The notes below the pieces were generated by a model, which searched no databases, was not told the origin of the DNA, and worked only from the letters and a program-made list of their open reading frames with translations. The translations under genes and the position numbers were made by a program. DNA of 64,000 nt, taken from contig OZ007511.1 of the NCBI GenBank assembly GCA_963931865.1, positions 2,876,198 through 2,940,197 on the forward strand. Reading direction: 5' to 3'. Position 1 is the first letter of the stretch, and each line of letters starts with the position of its first letter. Below are positions 21,546-33,500 of this stretch, in pieces. This DNA comes from Axinella damicornis (taxonomy: Eukaryota > Porifera > Demospongiae > Axinellida > Axinellidae).

Positions 21546-24500
21546 CTGCCCCTTGGCTGAAAGTTAAAAAGACAGTGGTACATGTTGTGTGTAGCCTTCA
21601 ATCTCACAACCTCTGGATTACATGTATATGTGACTAGTACCTATTTCGTGGCCTAATGTGAGCCTAACTATACAATGCAAGCTTAACTAGTTTGGCTATG
21701 TTAGTAATGAGGCCACATAATCTGCCTCAATAGGATGACATTGCTATGATATTGTGGTCCTCAATGTATATATAGACATCATGGCAGCTATGGCAAACAA
21801 GCATCATGTGCTGTGCAGCTCATGCCCAGCAATCAGAATGAAGAGGCAATGAAGGTCTAGGTTATCAAATTTTGCAACTTAAAAGGTCTGATCAGGTGTG
21901 GTTGTTTGCTTGCATATGGCCTAAGATGTACCATATTTCCGCAAATAGATGCCGTGGCGTTTAATGAGGCTATTATATGAGGGCGGTGTTTATTGGAGGG
22001 TGTTCTTAATTGTTTTGAGCAGTACAAGCCTTGTACCCATGCTGCCGATGTTGCTTGGAATAAACCCTTCATGATCGATGGCATGCCAGCCAAAGTACTG
22101 CACAACGAATGGATGCATCTACTGGCAACTGGGACGAAGCCATCACGGTGCATGGCCGCTGGTACGCGTAATATATAGACTGCCAAGTACCGACCACATC
22201 TCTCTAGAGTTACTGGCGAAGCTTGAAGACCCCTTTGCAGATACTTGTGGAGGAAAATGAGAAACTGTCTTGGCCAACTATAGTAGAGCTATAAAGTGTC
22301 CATGTGTATGCTAATAATTTGCTCACGTGCTTGATGCTTGTTGACTCACATGGTGGCCATGGCGTTTATTAGAGATAGCCTCCGTACAGATTTTATCTTG
22401 CAGCCATGGAGAAAGATCGGGACTTTCCTTTCTCCATGGATGCGAGATAAAATCTGGGTGGAGGCTGGGAACAAGAGTGGTGTTTATTCTATTCAACGCT
22501 TCAGATTGTGTGGCATTTTTTCAAGGGTGGTGTCTATTTGAGGGTGATGTCTATATGTAGAAATACAGTAATCCTCAATGTGGTACAGCAGGTAATTATG
22601 AATGCCTACAGGCTGGACTACTAAAGACTAGTGTTCCCTTATGTCTCTTCCTTACGCAAGTCGAACCGGGCTCGATGGCTCCTTGTTACAATAATTGCTG
22701 TGATGATGATACTGAAGGAGATGATAGTGACACTGCCCACTGCTGCGCAACTGCACCGGCAATAGGACCAATACTGTTGCTTTCAGGAGGAGCTGTTGTG
22801 CTCTCAGGAGGTGCTGTCATAACTAGTATAGGGAAATAGAGTTTATCATCAACTACAAACAACAGCTCACTTGCACAGCTATGTGACAAAGAATGTGATG
22901 CCACCACGACGTGTACGAATATACTAGGAGTGGACGCTGGCTGTTTGACTAGTATAAAACATAGTGAGCACTGCTCAGGCGGTGGAGGGACATTACTATA
23001 GCTGTCAAAGATAGTTTTGTAACGAACTCTTGCAAATTTTGCATCACATTTAGCAATTTTTCCTACAACCAATTGTGCATACAACAATGTGGTTTAATAT
23101 TCACCTTCAACGTCCAAGAGGCTGATGTTAGCTGTGTCTTGTCCGAGGGTAGCTCCTGCAGATGGATCGGATAGGATAGCAGTCAGCATCTCTGTATCCT
23201 CCACTACAGTATCAGCACTGCTGGTGAATGAGACAAACTGCTCTGTGTCCCCAGGCTGGAAGGTCACCACTCGGTTGGTGATTGCAGCGAAGTCAGCCGA
23301 CTCTGAAATGCAAAACAGAGAGAATGTGGTGTTCAAAGTACAAGCAAGTATGTGTCTTTACTTGTTGCAACTGGAGGTTGCCTCAGAATTCATGATCACA
23401 AGAGTTTAGAATGCAACACACACAACTGAATTATCTGTCACCTGCAGTTCCCACCACAGTTGAGACAGTCGCAGAAACAGGAATATCTGCATCTCCAACT
23501 CTGACTATCCTCAGCATTGTAGAGCCACCCTCTGTCACTGTGTACGTGACTGGGTCAAACTGGATCACAACGCCTGGAGCAAGACGATATAGCAGGCACA
23601 AAGAGGACCACTAATGATCACTGCACTGAATTGAGCTGTGGTGAGTGGTCACATACAAAGAACTCTGCATTTATCTCACTGTTACATTGACCATATGGAT
23701 GGAATATGGCTTACTGTGATCATCAGTGATCTCAACAGTGGCTGACACTGCACCAAGCGTCACCCCAACCTGACCAGCTGGCAGTGATAGCATAGCAGTG
23801 AACTGCTCCACTCCCTCCAGATTATTATCAACAAGGATGGGCACCATTACAATCTGTGAGGTCTCCGTGGGCTGAAATGTCACTGTCTGTGAAGTTATTG
23901 TGTAGTCCTCCCCACGCAGCACAATTTTCCCCCCGCCAGGAGTGTAGCTAACAACCTGAGGTTTGTTGCCAGGAGTGTAGCTAACAACCTGAGGTTTGTT
24001 CTATGTGCATGGTGGCTGATTTAATGGAGCTATGACAGTATATAGCACACAAGTAGCAACAACCACTTACTAATAAACCCATATATGGCTTTATCATATT
24101 GTATCGTTATGACAACAATGCTGCAGACAGGTATTCATCCCCTATGTACCTACAGACTGTGTAAAATGTGTTCACCTCAAAAGTCACTAATACATGCAGT
24201 CACGACCTTAGCAAGCAAGCAAAGAGAGCAACACTATACATGTACCTCAGAGTGAGCTATATAAGGTTGATATGTGACGGACAATGTGGTATACGCATAT
24301 GCACCTTTCTCCTCACACCCCCAATCAGAATTTCATTCCTTCAACAATGTCTAATAGATAATGTGCCAACTGAAGTCTACATTGGTCTGGGAACCAGGCA
24401 TACCCGAATCTATGGAACGTGAAATGGAATGAAATGAAATGATAGTAGCTGGACCGAGCACGCACGTGCACGAATAAGTAGCTACAGGTAGCTGTAGTAC

Positions 24501-27500
24501 AGCTAGCTGTGAGAGAGTGCTCTTACTTTCGAAGATAAGACTGTGGTGAGAGCCCCTCGAAGGAGTGTGCAGCGGTGTGATTTTCTTGGGGACATGCCAT
24601 CGGGAGCTGTGAGAGAGCTCTTATTTTCGAAGTGACAAGACTTCTGTGGTACCTGGTGCAAGCCCATAAGACTTTCATGTACCTCGAATGGGTGTGCAGT
24701 GGTGTTGTATTCTTTGGGGACATCCTACCGGCCTGTCGAGAAAGTTAAGAGCTCTTGGCAGTGACTTTTGGCAGATTTTGTGCAGCTACAGTCATGATTG
24801 CCCCCTCCTCTGTGTTGCACGTATGTGACCAAAAGAGTGGCCAGAGGAATCTGATGGTTCAATCGCTCCAGGGTGATGGCGATGGGAGAATGTTGTCATG
24901 TCTGGGGTGCCCGTGCCTCGGCATATTCACTGCATGGTCCTCATGACATGATAGCTAGCTACAGGTTACAGCCCATTGGATGAGACATGACATGATCTGA
25001 TGTGTGCATTATGTGTTTGCTGTTGTATTAAATTTAGTCTCTCTGCTCGAGTGAGCTCTAGCTACGTTCAATTCAGTGAGTTCATTTTGATTTGATAACC
25101 CAGGAATGCCACATCTCCAATACAGAAGGTTTTCATGCAGGTCCTGGGCCCCATTAACGGGAGATGGTGATGACATCATCACTGAACTCGCTTGAGTTAC
25201 CATAAATGGCATTGCTCATACTGGAAGGGCAAAGGTCAAATTCCTTTTTTCAAGGCGAACCACCCTTCAACAGAAAAACCAAGGGCTTTAGTGGGATTCG
25301 AACTCAGGACAGAGCCTGACATGATCTGATGTGTGCTTGTGTTGCATTTATTCTCTCTGCTCGAGTGAGCTCTAGCTATGTCAGTCGTGAAACAGTGGAA
25401 GTGGGTGTGGCAATATGCATAAAGCCGGCTGAGGCTCGGAATGAGGCTGGGTACCTCCATGGACAATACACTACCAGACTACTGTCCATGGTACCGGGTA
25501 ACTAAGTACCTGGAAAGCTTAAGAGTAGTGAGGTGGCGTGATATAGCCGCCATGTAAGGTGCAAAAGAACAAGTCATGTATTAACAGTGAGCGAAGCAAC
25601 TACGTGCCACGTCATGTCTTGATAGATGTAATCCCTTCTCGCGCCTTGTTTCAGAGAGCATAGGCATTATTGCTAGCTACACATGGAGGCAATTGCGACA
25701 ATAGCATAATAGCCTGTCTAATTATCATCATTCCGTTTATTCCATTCCACTCCCCCCCCCCCCCCAAAAAAAAAAAAAACAACCCTCTATAAGGGGATAT
25801 GGATCCACTTAGGAGACGTTTGCATATCCCATGTAGACAAATTTGCTTATAATTTGAATATTAGGATGGGAGAGCTGTACGTATGTAGTGATCTGCTAGC
25901 CATTCAAGTGGTGAACTTGGTCAGATCTGTTATCATAGTCACTCATCATTGTTACCCCACGTGCGCATGTGCGACGCGGGGTTAAGCAATCGGTTTTGTC
26001 CGTCAGTCAGTTGTCTGTCAGTCAGTCGTCTAGAAAATTGAAATCTCGCCACATAGACCCTCATAATCGAAATGGAGTCAAACAATAGCAAATAGCAAAA
26101 AACTGCTCTATGTGTACCTGACTGAAGTCAAGGCGCTCCGTTTTGCAGTATTTTGGCTGCTTCCTACTTTTCATGACTATTCATAACATTGGCTCCACCT
26201 CCTCGTGACCTCAGAGTCCCATCACTAACAGGACACACAGTGCATTTGGAAACTTCAGTGTTTTCTCACGATCAATGTACTTCACAGACATCATGGTTAT
26301 TGTTTCGGCTGTTTTTTCCAGCTATTTCCTATTATTCGTAACATTTGGCCCCACCTCTCCAGCTTCACAATATAATATGTTGTATATACGGTAAGCGGTC
26401 ACTCCCACACCTTGGATATGGCCATACACGACCACAGTATACGCGATATCCGCCCTGTTCGATGCGCATCGGCAGAGATGTCACGTCGATTGTAGCTGCA
26501 CTGCATGCATCCTGGCCTGTAGACGTTCAGCGTGGGGTATGTGTTCTATGAACACCTCTAGTTGTACCATGTGACAAGTTCACGCTATCGACTAAAAGCC
26601 TAATATGGAGCTGGATCTAACAAGTTGCACCATAACAACCCATTGCTATCAGTATAGAGTGTGTTCATGGAATCGTTATCCCGCACGCCATTTGCCGAGC
26701 CTTGGTGCCTGGAGCATGGCACATGCCTTGGCACATGTACACGTAGAACCGATCGTTGATGCATTAACAAACCATTAATGGTGAAAAGATCCGCCTTGAC
26801 TGGTAATTGTCCCAAGAAGATTGTGTTGATTTCTGGCATTGAGTTGGAAGTCTGAAATGCCTTAGTTTGAAGCTCAATAGGTTATGGCCAACAGACAGAC
26901 AGACACACATAAGCGAAGGCATTGCTTTACGTGCATGCACACCCACAATAGCACAAGCACTTACGGTCATTATCTTCAATTCTGCATAAGCTGACATCCC
27001 GGGTGACACTCACAGTGTCTGGAGTACCGATGTCTGGATCCAGGCGAACGGCAAAGAACTCAACAGGCTCATTCACATTGTCGTCCACGATACCCACTGT
27101 AGCAGTCATGGTGTCCGAGTTGCCTGGTTGGAAGGTGATCGTAATTGGAGTGGTATTAAAATCCCTCAGCTCTTCTGGAAAACCTGCACAAAATTGATAG
27201 CATCAAAATAATGATGAAGACTACGTATTTCAGAACACTTTGAGATACATACTTGTCATTGTCGGTCGTACCGGTATGATACAAGTACTGTACAGGGTTA
27301 CGTCCAAAAAGTCAACAACTTAATTTGTGACATCACAAGACTATGCATACCATACTCTGCCCAGCTGTGGTCAACTTTCGTAACAATCTTACAAAACTTT
27401 ATTGAATTAAGATTGCTGCCCTATCTGAATGTTAAGCAGACAATTGCCCTCCCTCTAGGGTGTAGAATTGTTAACTTTACACGTATTCCTGAAATGTAAC

Positions 27501-30500
27501 CCTAACTTGGAAGCTAACTTTCCACAGGCTCTGTAGTTAGCACCTGGGTACACTACCCTTCAGCCAGACTGTGGAAGCCCTGCATGCATTTTAGTGATGG
27601 AACTCGAACATTTCCCACAGCATGCCAAATATGACACTACATGGGTTGCATTGGGGTGTGTCTACATTCCAATGACTAATTACATAATTTTGTCTAGATT
27701 CACATTATTGTCTACACAATCTGCAAGGTATGTAGCTAGCCTCGTTCCCAGGCCCGTGCGCCACTTTCGGTTGCACGAAAGAACACACGGGCCTGGGAAT
27801 GACGAAATGCTGGTCTGGTGGGACTGGGAACGAGGCTAGTGTGTAGCAATCTATAGCTGTCATGCAGTGTACTGTAGCTATAGAGTCTAGCTAATTAAAT
27901 CATGCAAATCATGTAGAAGGTGACATTTAGATGAATACGATACTGTACTTGCTGTTTAGTATGGCACATATGCAGCTGGTTGCTGGAGCTCAACAAGCTT
28001 CTCCGACTTGAGCTCCAGTTACCAGATATAGCTGGACGTTATGCCTGCATGGTGAAACAGGAAGCTAGCTAGCTATACTAACTTGTTGCCCTGTTTGGTT
28101 GAAGGGGGTCAAATGGAGGTGACAAGCTTGGATCCACTTCCGATAAGTTCAGTGGGACCACTTGCGCAACCAGTGGTGTTTGGATACTCTGACCTCCAAT
28201 GGACGCTGCTACCTGGACACTCCCACTCTCCTCACTGCCAGTATACTCTGGCTGTGTTAGTCGAAGGGAGACAGCTGTAAAAAAAAAAAGGAATATTCTG
28301 GGAAATGTAATATATTACGATTACTCTCAACATTTGATGGCAGTCCTAGATACCTGTGAGAGACATGCAACAAAATAATATTAGGATGACATATAAGTCA
28401 AGTGGAAACTGCACTCCTGGTGGGGCAACTGGCCAGGCAGGCTCACTTTTCACGATTGATGCTTCATGCCTTGCCTTATACTGTCGTCTCATGCATACTT
28501 CAGCAGACACGGAGTCCACTAGCTCAAAACATGCACACACAATTATTATTAGTGCTTTATCTCCCGGTTTGCCGCCATTGTAGCCTCGTTCCCAGTCCCA
28601 CGCTCAGCTTTTCATCGCTTACCATACTGCAAGCAATGAAAAGCTGGGCGTGGCACTGGGAAAAAGGCTACTGCCATTGCTCATTTCGACCACTGTAGGC
28701 AGTATATACGTCAAGGTGAATTTCTGCACTTATGATGGCGTATATATAGTCCCCAGATTACATTACGCACATTACTTAATCCCTGACTAGGAGTATAGTA
28801 TATCTCTCTTATACTACAGCCGCATGGCATCCATCAAGTTCAAATTCAATTGCAACTCATGCAGTTCAGAGTCCATCTGTTGGGTCAAATCTTAGTTGAA
28901 GTAGCCTATAGAGGATCAATGTGCAATTGTAATATGTCATTTTACATATGCTGACACTTGTGCCGCCATCTGGGAAGGTAAAACACAACAGCCGTTCACT
29001 CACAGTACAGATATTGAACAAACACGTGACGGCATAGTTCCCAGACACTGACTGATATGCACTGAAGACTTACTGTCTACATCGGTGATGGTGAGCTCAA
29101 TGGTGTCCAGATATATCTCTTGAAGACGTGGATTGACTTCTGGATCAAACGTCAGGCTGACTGTCTCATTTGGTTCCAGAGCAATGCCGTCCATCGTAAA
29201 GATCACCTGAACAATCGCAGGGGTGCTTAAGGTGACAGTGACGGTTGATGGAGTCACTTGAAAGTCACCGAGTCCTAAATGACAGATAGTCAAAATTGAC
29301 TTGGCACACATTAAATTGGAGTGGTGGGAAGGAGGTACAGCAAGGGCAGAGGTAGGAGAGAGGGGGAGGGGAGAGGTAGGAGAGAGGGGGAGGGGAGAGG
29401 TAGGAGAGAGGGGGAGGGGAGAGGTAGGAGAGAGGGGGAGGAGCTCTGCAATAGGCTCTCACATACTACAACTCTTATATACAACTCAGTTATTCTTCAT
29501 CAGTTGCAACAGAATAGTCTGCAAGCTATGAATCATGGACATTGCTACAATTACAGTGCCCCACTAATAATTATAGCTCAGCAAGTGTGCACTTATTATC
29601 GGGTTTCAGCCATGACAAAATTCATAACAACCAAAATTCATTTGTTTATTGTACGTATATGAACTGATTAGAGTAACAGGGGGACTTTCCTGGCAAAAGA
29701 GGAGTATGAATTAATAGGGTGTACAAGTTACTAAAATAATACAGTAGACACAATATGTGTGTGGTAATAGGCGCATAAGGAGAAAACAGTACCCACACAT
29801 CCAACAAACAAAACAATATTTTATGTTCACCAGTTGGACTGAGTGGGTTTGCTATGATATTGAATCTTTCATCTGTCGCATATATACTCTCAGTACCCTT
29901 GACATAGCCTATTGCAAACTGGTAGCCTGCTGTCCGCTCAGGGCCTTCAAAGGTTGTCCCGTTCAACCACTGAATAACTGTGTGGGATAGGGGGGAGACA
30001 TCCCACGAATGGGAGATTTACAATCAATGATTCCCTAATTAGCCCTTACAGTTGCAAGCCTAATAGCAAACACTCCTTATCAACACCAAACCTTACCCAT
30101 CCTGATAGCCCTACACTAAACTTAACCCTAAGGGTGGAGATGTGATATGAATCAATAATGATTTGGGTAAGCTCAAATGAGTCCTAGACTGATCGTGGTT
30201 GGACTCTGATCATGCAGCCATTCGTATGTAGCTATATATGGTGTTCAGTGCCCTTACCGAATACAGTATATTATATGCATCCCTCTGCTGGAAACAACAA
30301 AATGCTGATTTTTCTAATCATAATTATTTCATACGAGTGACCATGATTCTCGGCCAAAAGGCAGGTTCCACAAGGAATGGAGAGCAGGAGCGGAACCAGG
30401 GTAGCTAAACAATTGACCTTGTCATCAACACTGTAAATGAAAGCAGTGGAGTCTCCCGACAGATGGCGACAGAAACAGACGATGGACACAGCTAGAGTGC

Positions 30501-33500
30501 CCAATAAAAGAAGGCACTCTTCGATGGGTACCAGGATGGACACCATGCACTCATGGACCTACACATCAATGGCTACACTGATGGGGGCTACACATTAAAA
30601 CAAAGATGGTGAGAGAGCCAGTGGCGTAGCCAGAAATGTAGAATTGGTAGGGCACTACAGGGGCACGCTGCCAAAAGCAGTGCATATTGCATATTGGTGC
30701 ATAGTGGCGATCAGCCAACACAAAGTGCAGAAAAATAAATTTTGCTTTCATTTAGGATGGGCTCTCGTGGTAGCCTCGTTCCCAGGCTCTGTCCGAAAAA
30801 TCGGAAAGGATCGATGCTGCAGAGAGACGTTCTGGTCACCGTCTATCAACAGCACATCTGTCGACAGGTCAGTGCCTTCTTAAATCATGGTATAGCTCTG
30901 GTTCTGATCCTTTGGTGACGTCCTGGATGAGATGCAGTCAAAATGAGTTGACTGTCCAGACAATCTCGACATCGCTTGCTCGATTTGCCCCAGATTCAGC
31001 AGTCTGCCATATACTAATCTCTGAGCATGTGGTCCTAACTCAGGGTAGTCATTTAACGATGGTAGGGCACACCTCCAATGGTAGGCATTGCCCATATAAT
31101 ATTATGTTGGTGGTGATAATAATATGAACTCCAAGCTGCTTGCTCAGCCCAAGATGCCATAAGCTGGGGTCTGCACAAAACATTCATGGTCACATACCTA
31201 CAGTTATCCCCACTACATCACATTGTCTGACTATAATAATACTGCACGACATGTCTAAGTATAGTACCACAGATCAGTAACTACTCTGCCTTTTAAGGTA
31301 GCATTATACCTTTACCGTTAGGGTACCTTCAACCGTCGGGGCCCCGACGGTTAAAGGTACCCTAACGGTAAAGGTATAATGCTACCTTAAAATAGATAAT
31401 TGCAACACGGTTGTACTAATGGCCAGTTTCAAAGGCTTATTCATGGACTGCTGATTGGTCAGTTGGTAATAGAGTGTAAATTTGTATGCGATTGAGAATT
31501 ATATAGTGCTAGCTAATTGGGCCTGGACATCGGTGGCAGTGCTATAGTAACATATAGCAATTGTTTTTGCTATATAGCAGCAATAAATAGATTCAACTGT
31601 GAAGTTAGCTACTGTTCATTGCTTGCAAATGTACTGTGTTAGTTAACTAGTTACTGGTAGTACTCACCAATGCATAGATTACAGTTTTCATCTCCCCCGG
31701 TGAGTATGAAAGCCAATCCATTCCGATCAATGCAACACCTTCGAACTTCTGCTCTACTCTCTCCGGAGATTTCAAAAGAAGTGCCATCACAAAGTGGACG
31801 TTGTACGTTACTTAAGAAACAAGTGAGTCCCTGGACGCCTCCTTTAATGAAGAGAACACAACAAGAAATAAGATTGTTCGTAACATTAACCCTGAGTGAC
31901 CTTGTGGAGAGCCCAGTTGTTATTCCTGCATGGCCATAGCTAGCATCCAATTGGACATGGACTTGCCAGAATAACAAAGTTAAACCATATAATACCATAC
32001 TGCCACTGCAAGATTGAGCCAAAAAACCCGACATATAGCTAGTTATCCCACTGCATGATCATGTTTTCCACACAATCATAGCTATGAAGTCAAACTTCCA
32101 TGACTGTCATCGACAACAATTCTGGACACAAAACTAGGCTCATAGGAATTACAAATTAGATACCATACAATTTACTTCTATACACTCTACTCGCTGGTAG
32201 TGCAAGCTGCTTGTTCCGCATGTCACATGACGTCCATGCTCAGTCAATAACGAGTCAGCAATGGCGAGACCAACAGCATCACTATGACGCTAAGCATACA
32301 CATTAATAGCTTGGAAAAGCCCCCCTTACTATAGGTAGTTCACAGAGCTGACCATAGAAGTTGGCTGTATGAGTTGACAGTGTTGACAGAGTTGGCAGAG
32401 TTGACGGAGTTGGCTGAGATGATGCTATTGACAAGTGCTGTCACTGTTGACAGAGTTGACGCTGTTGATAGAGTTGTCACTGTTGACAGAGTTGTCACTG
32501 TTGACGCTGTTGACAGAGTTGTCACTGTTGACGCTGTTGACAGAGTTGTCACTGTTGACAGAGTTGTCACTGTTGACGCTGTTGACAGAGTTGTCACTGT
32601 TGACAGGGTTGCCACTGTTGACGGAGTTGTTGCTGTTGACAGGGTTGTCACTGTTGACAGAGTTGTCACTGTTGACGCTGTTGACAGAGTTGTCACTGTT
32701 GACAGAGTTGTCACTGTTGACAGAGTTGTCACTGTTGACGCTGTTGATAGAGTTGTCACTGTTGACAGAGTTGTCACTGTTGACGCTGTTGACAGAGTTG
32801 TCACTGTTGACAGGGTTGCCACTGTTGACGGAGTTGTTGCTGTTGACAGAGTTGTCACTGTTGACGGAGTTGTCACTGTTGACGGAGTTGTTGCTGTTGA
32901 CAGAGTTGTCGCTGTTGACAGAGTTGTCACTGTTGACAGAATTGTCACTGTTGACGAGTTGTCGCTGTTGCAGTGATCGAGCTGCTGCCTAGCCTAGCCT
33001 AGCAGCGCAGCACATGTTATACATCATTAATCTATTGTGTGATTATTCGACCAATCAGATCAATCTTAGATAAGAGCTGCGGTACTGTTGCTCTGCTACT
33101 ATACTTGCGCTAGCTCACACACGTAGTCACGTGCAAGCAGGCACGCATTTCATCATTACCAATTTTCCGTTTCCGTTTCCGCTTTCCGTTTCCAGCTTTT
33201 CCATAGGCCCTTGCCCAGTTACCAGTCTGGTAAGGTATACACTGGATGTGTCATGATCAGTATAGGGATCAGAACACAACGTACACTGGATGTGTCATGA
33301 TCAGTATAGGGATCAGAACACAACATACACTGGATGTGTCATGATCCTCGATTTCCGAGAGGTCAAAGGTCACATGCATATTTAATGAGCTTCAACAATG
33401 GGCTCAAACTACAGTCATGGATAACATGGGAATACTCCTTCTGGTTCTACACTTCGCGAAAGGCTGGAGTTTGGTAATAACCGCTCTTCTAATCCTTCAA

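Noticed and set aside
32340..32992. Long frames on both strands (STVTTL, VDRVVTVD, LLTELS)
   Set aside because: 18-bp and 9-bp units keep several frames open at once; repeat artefact.
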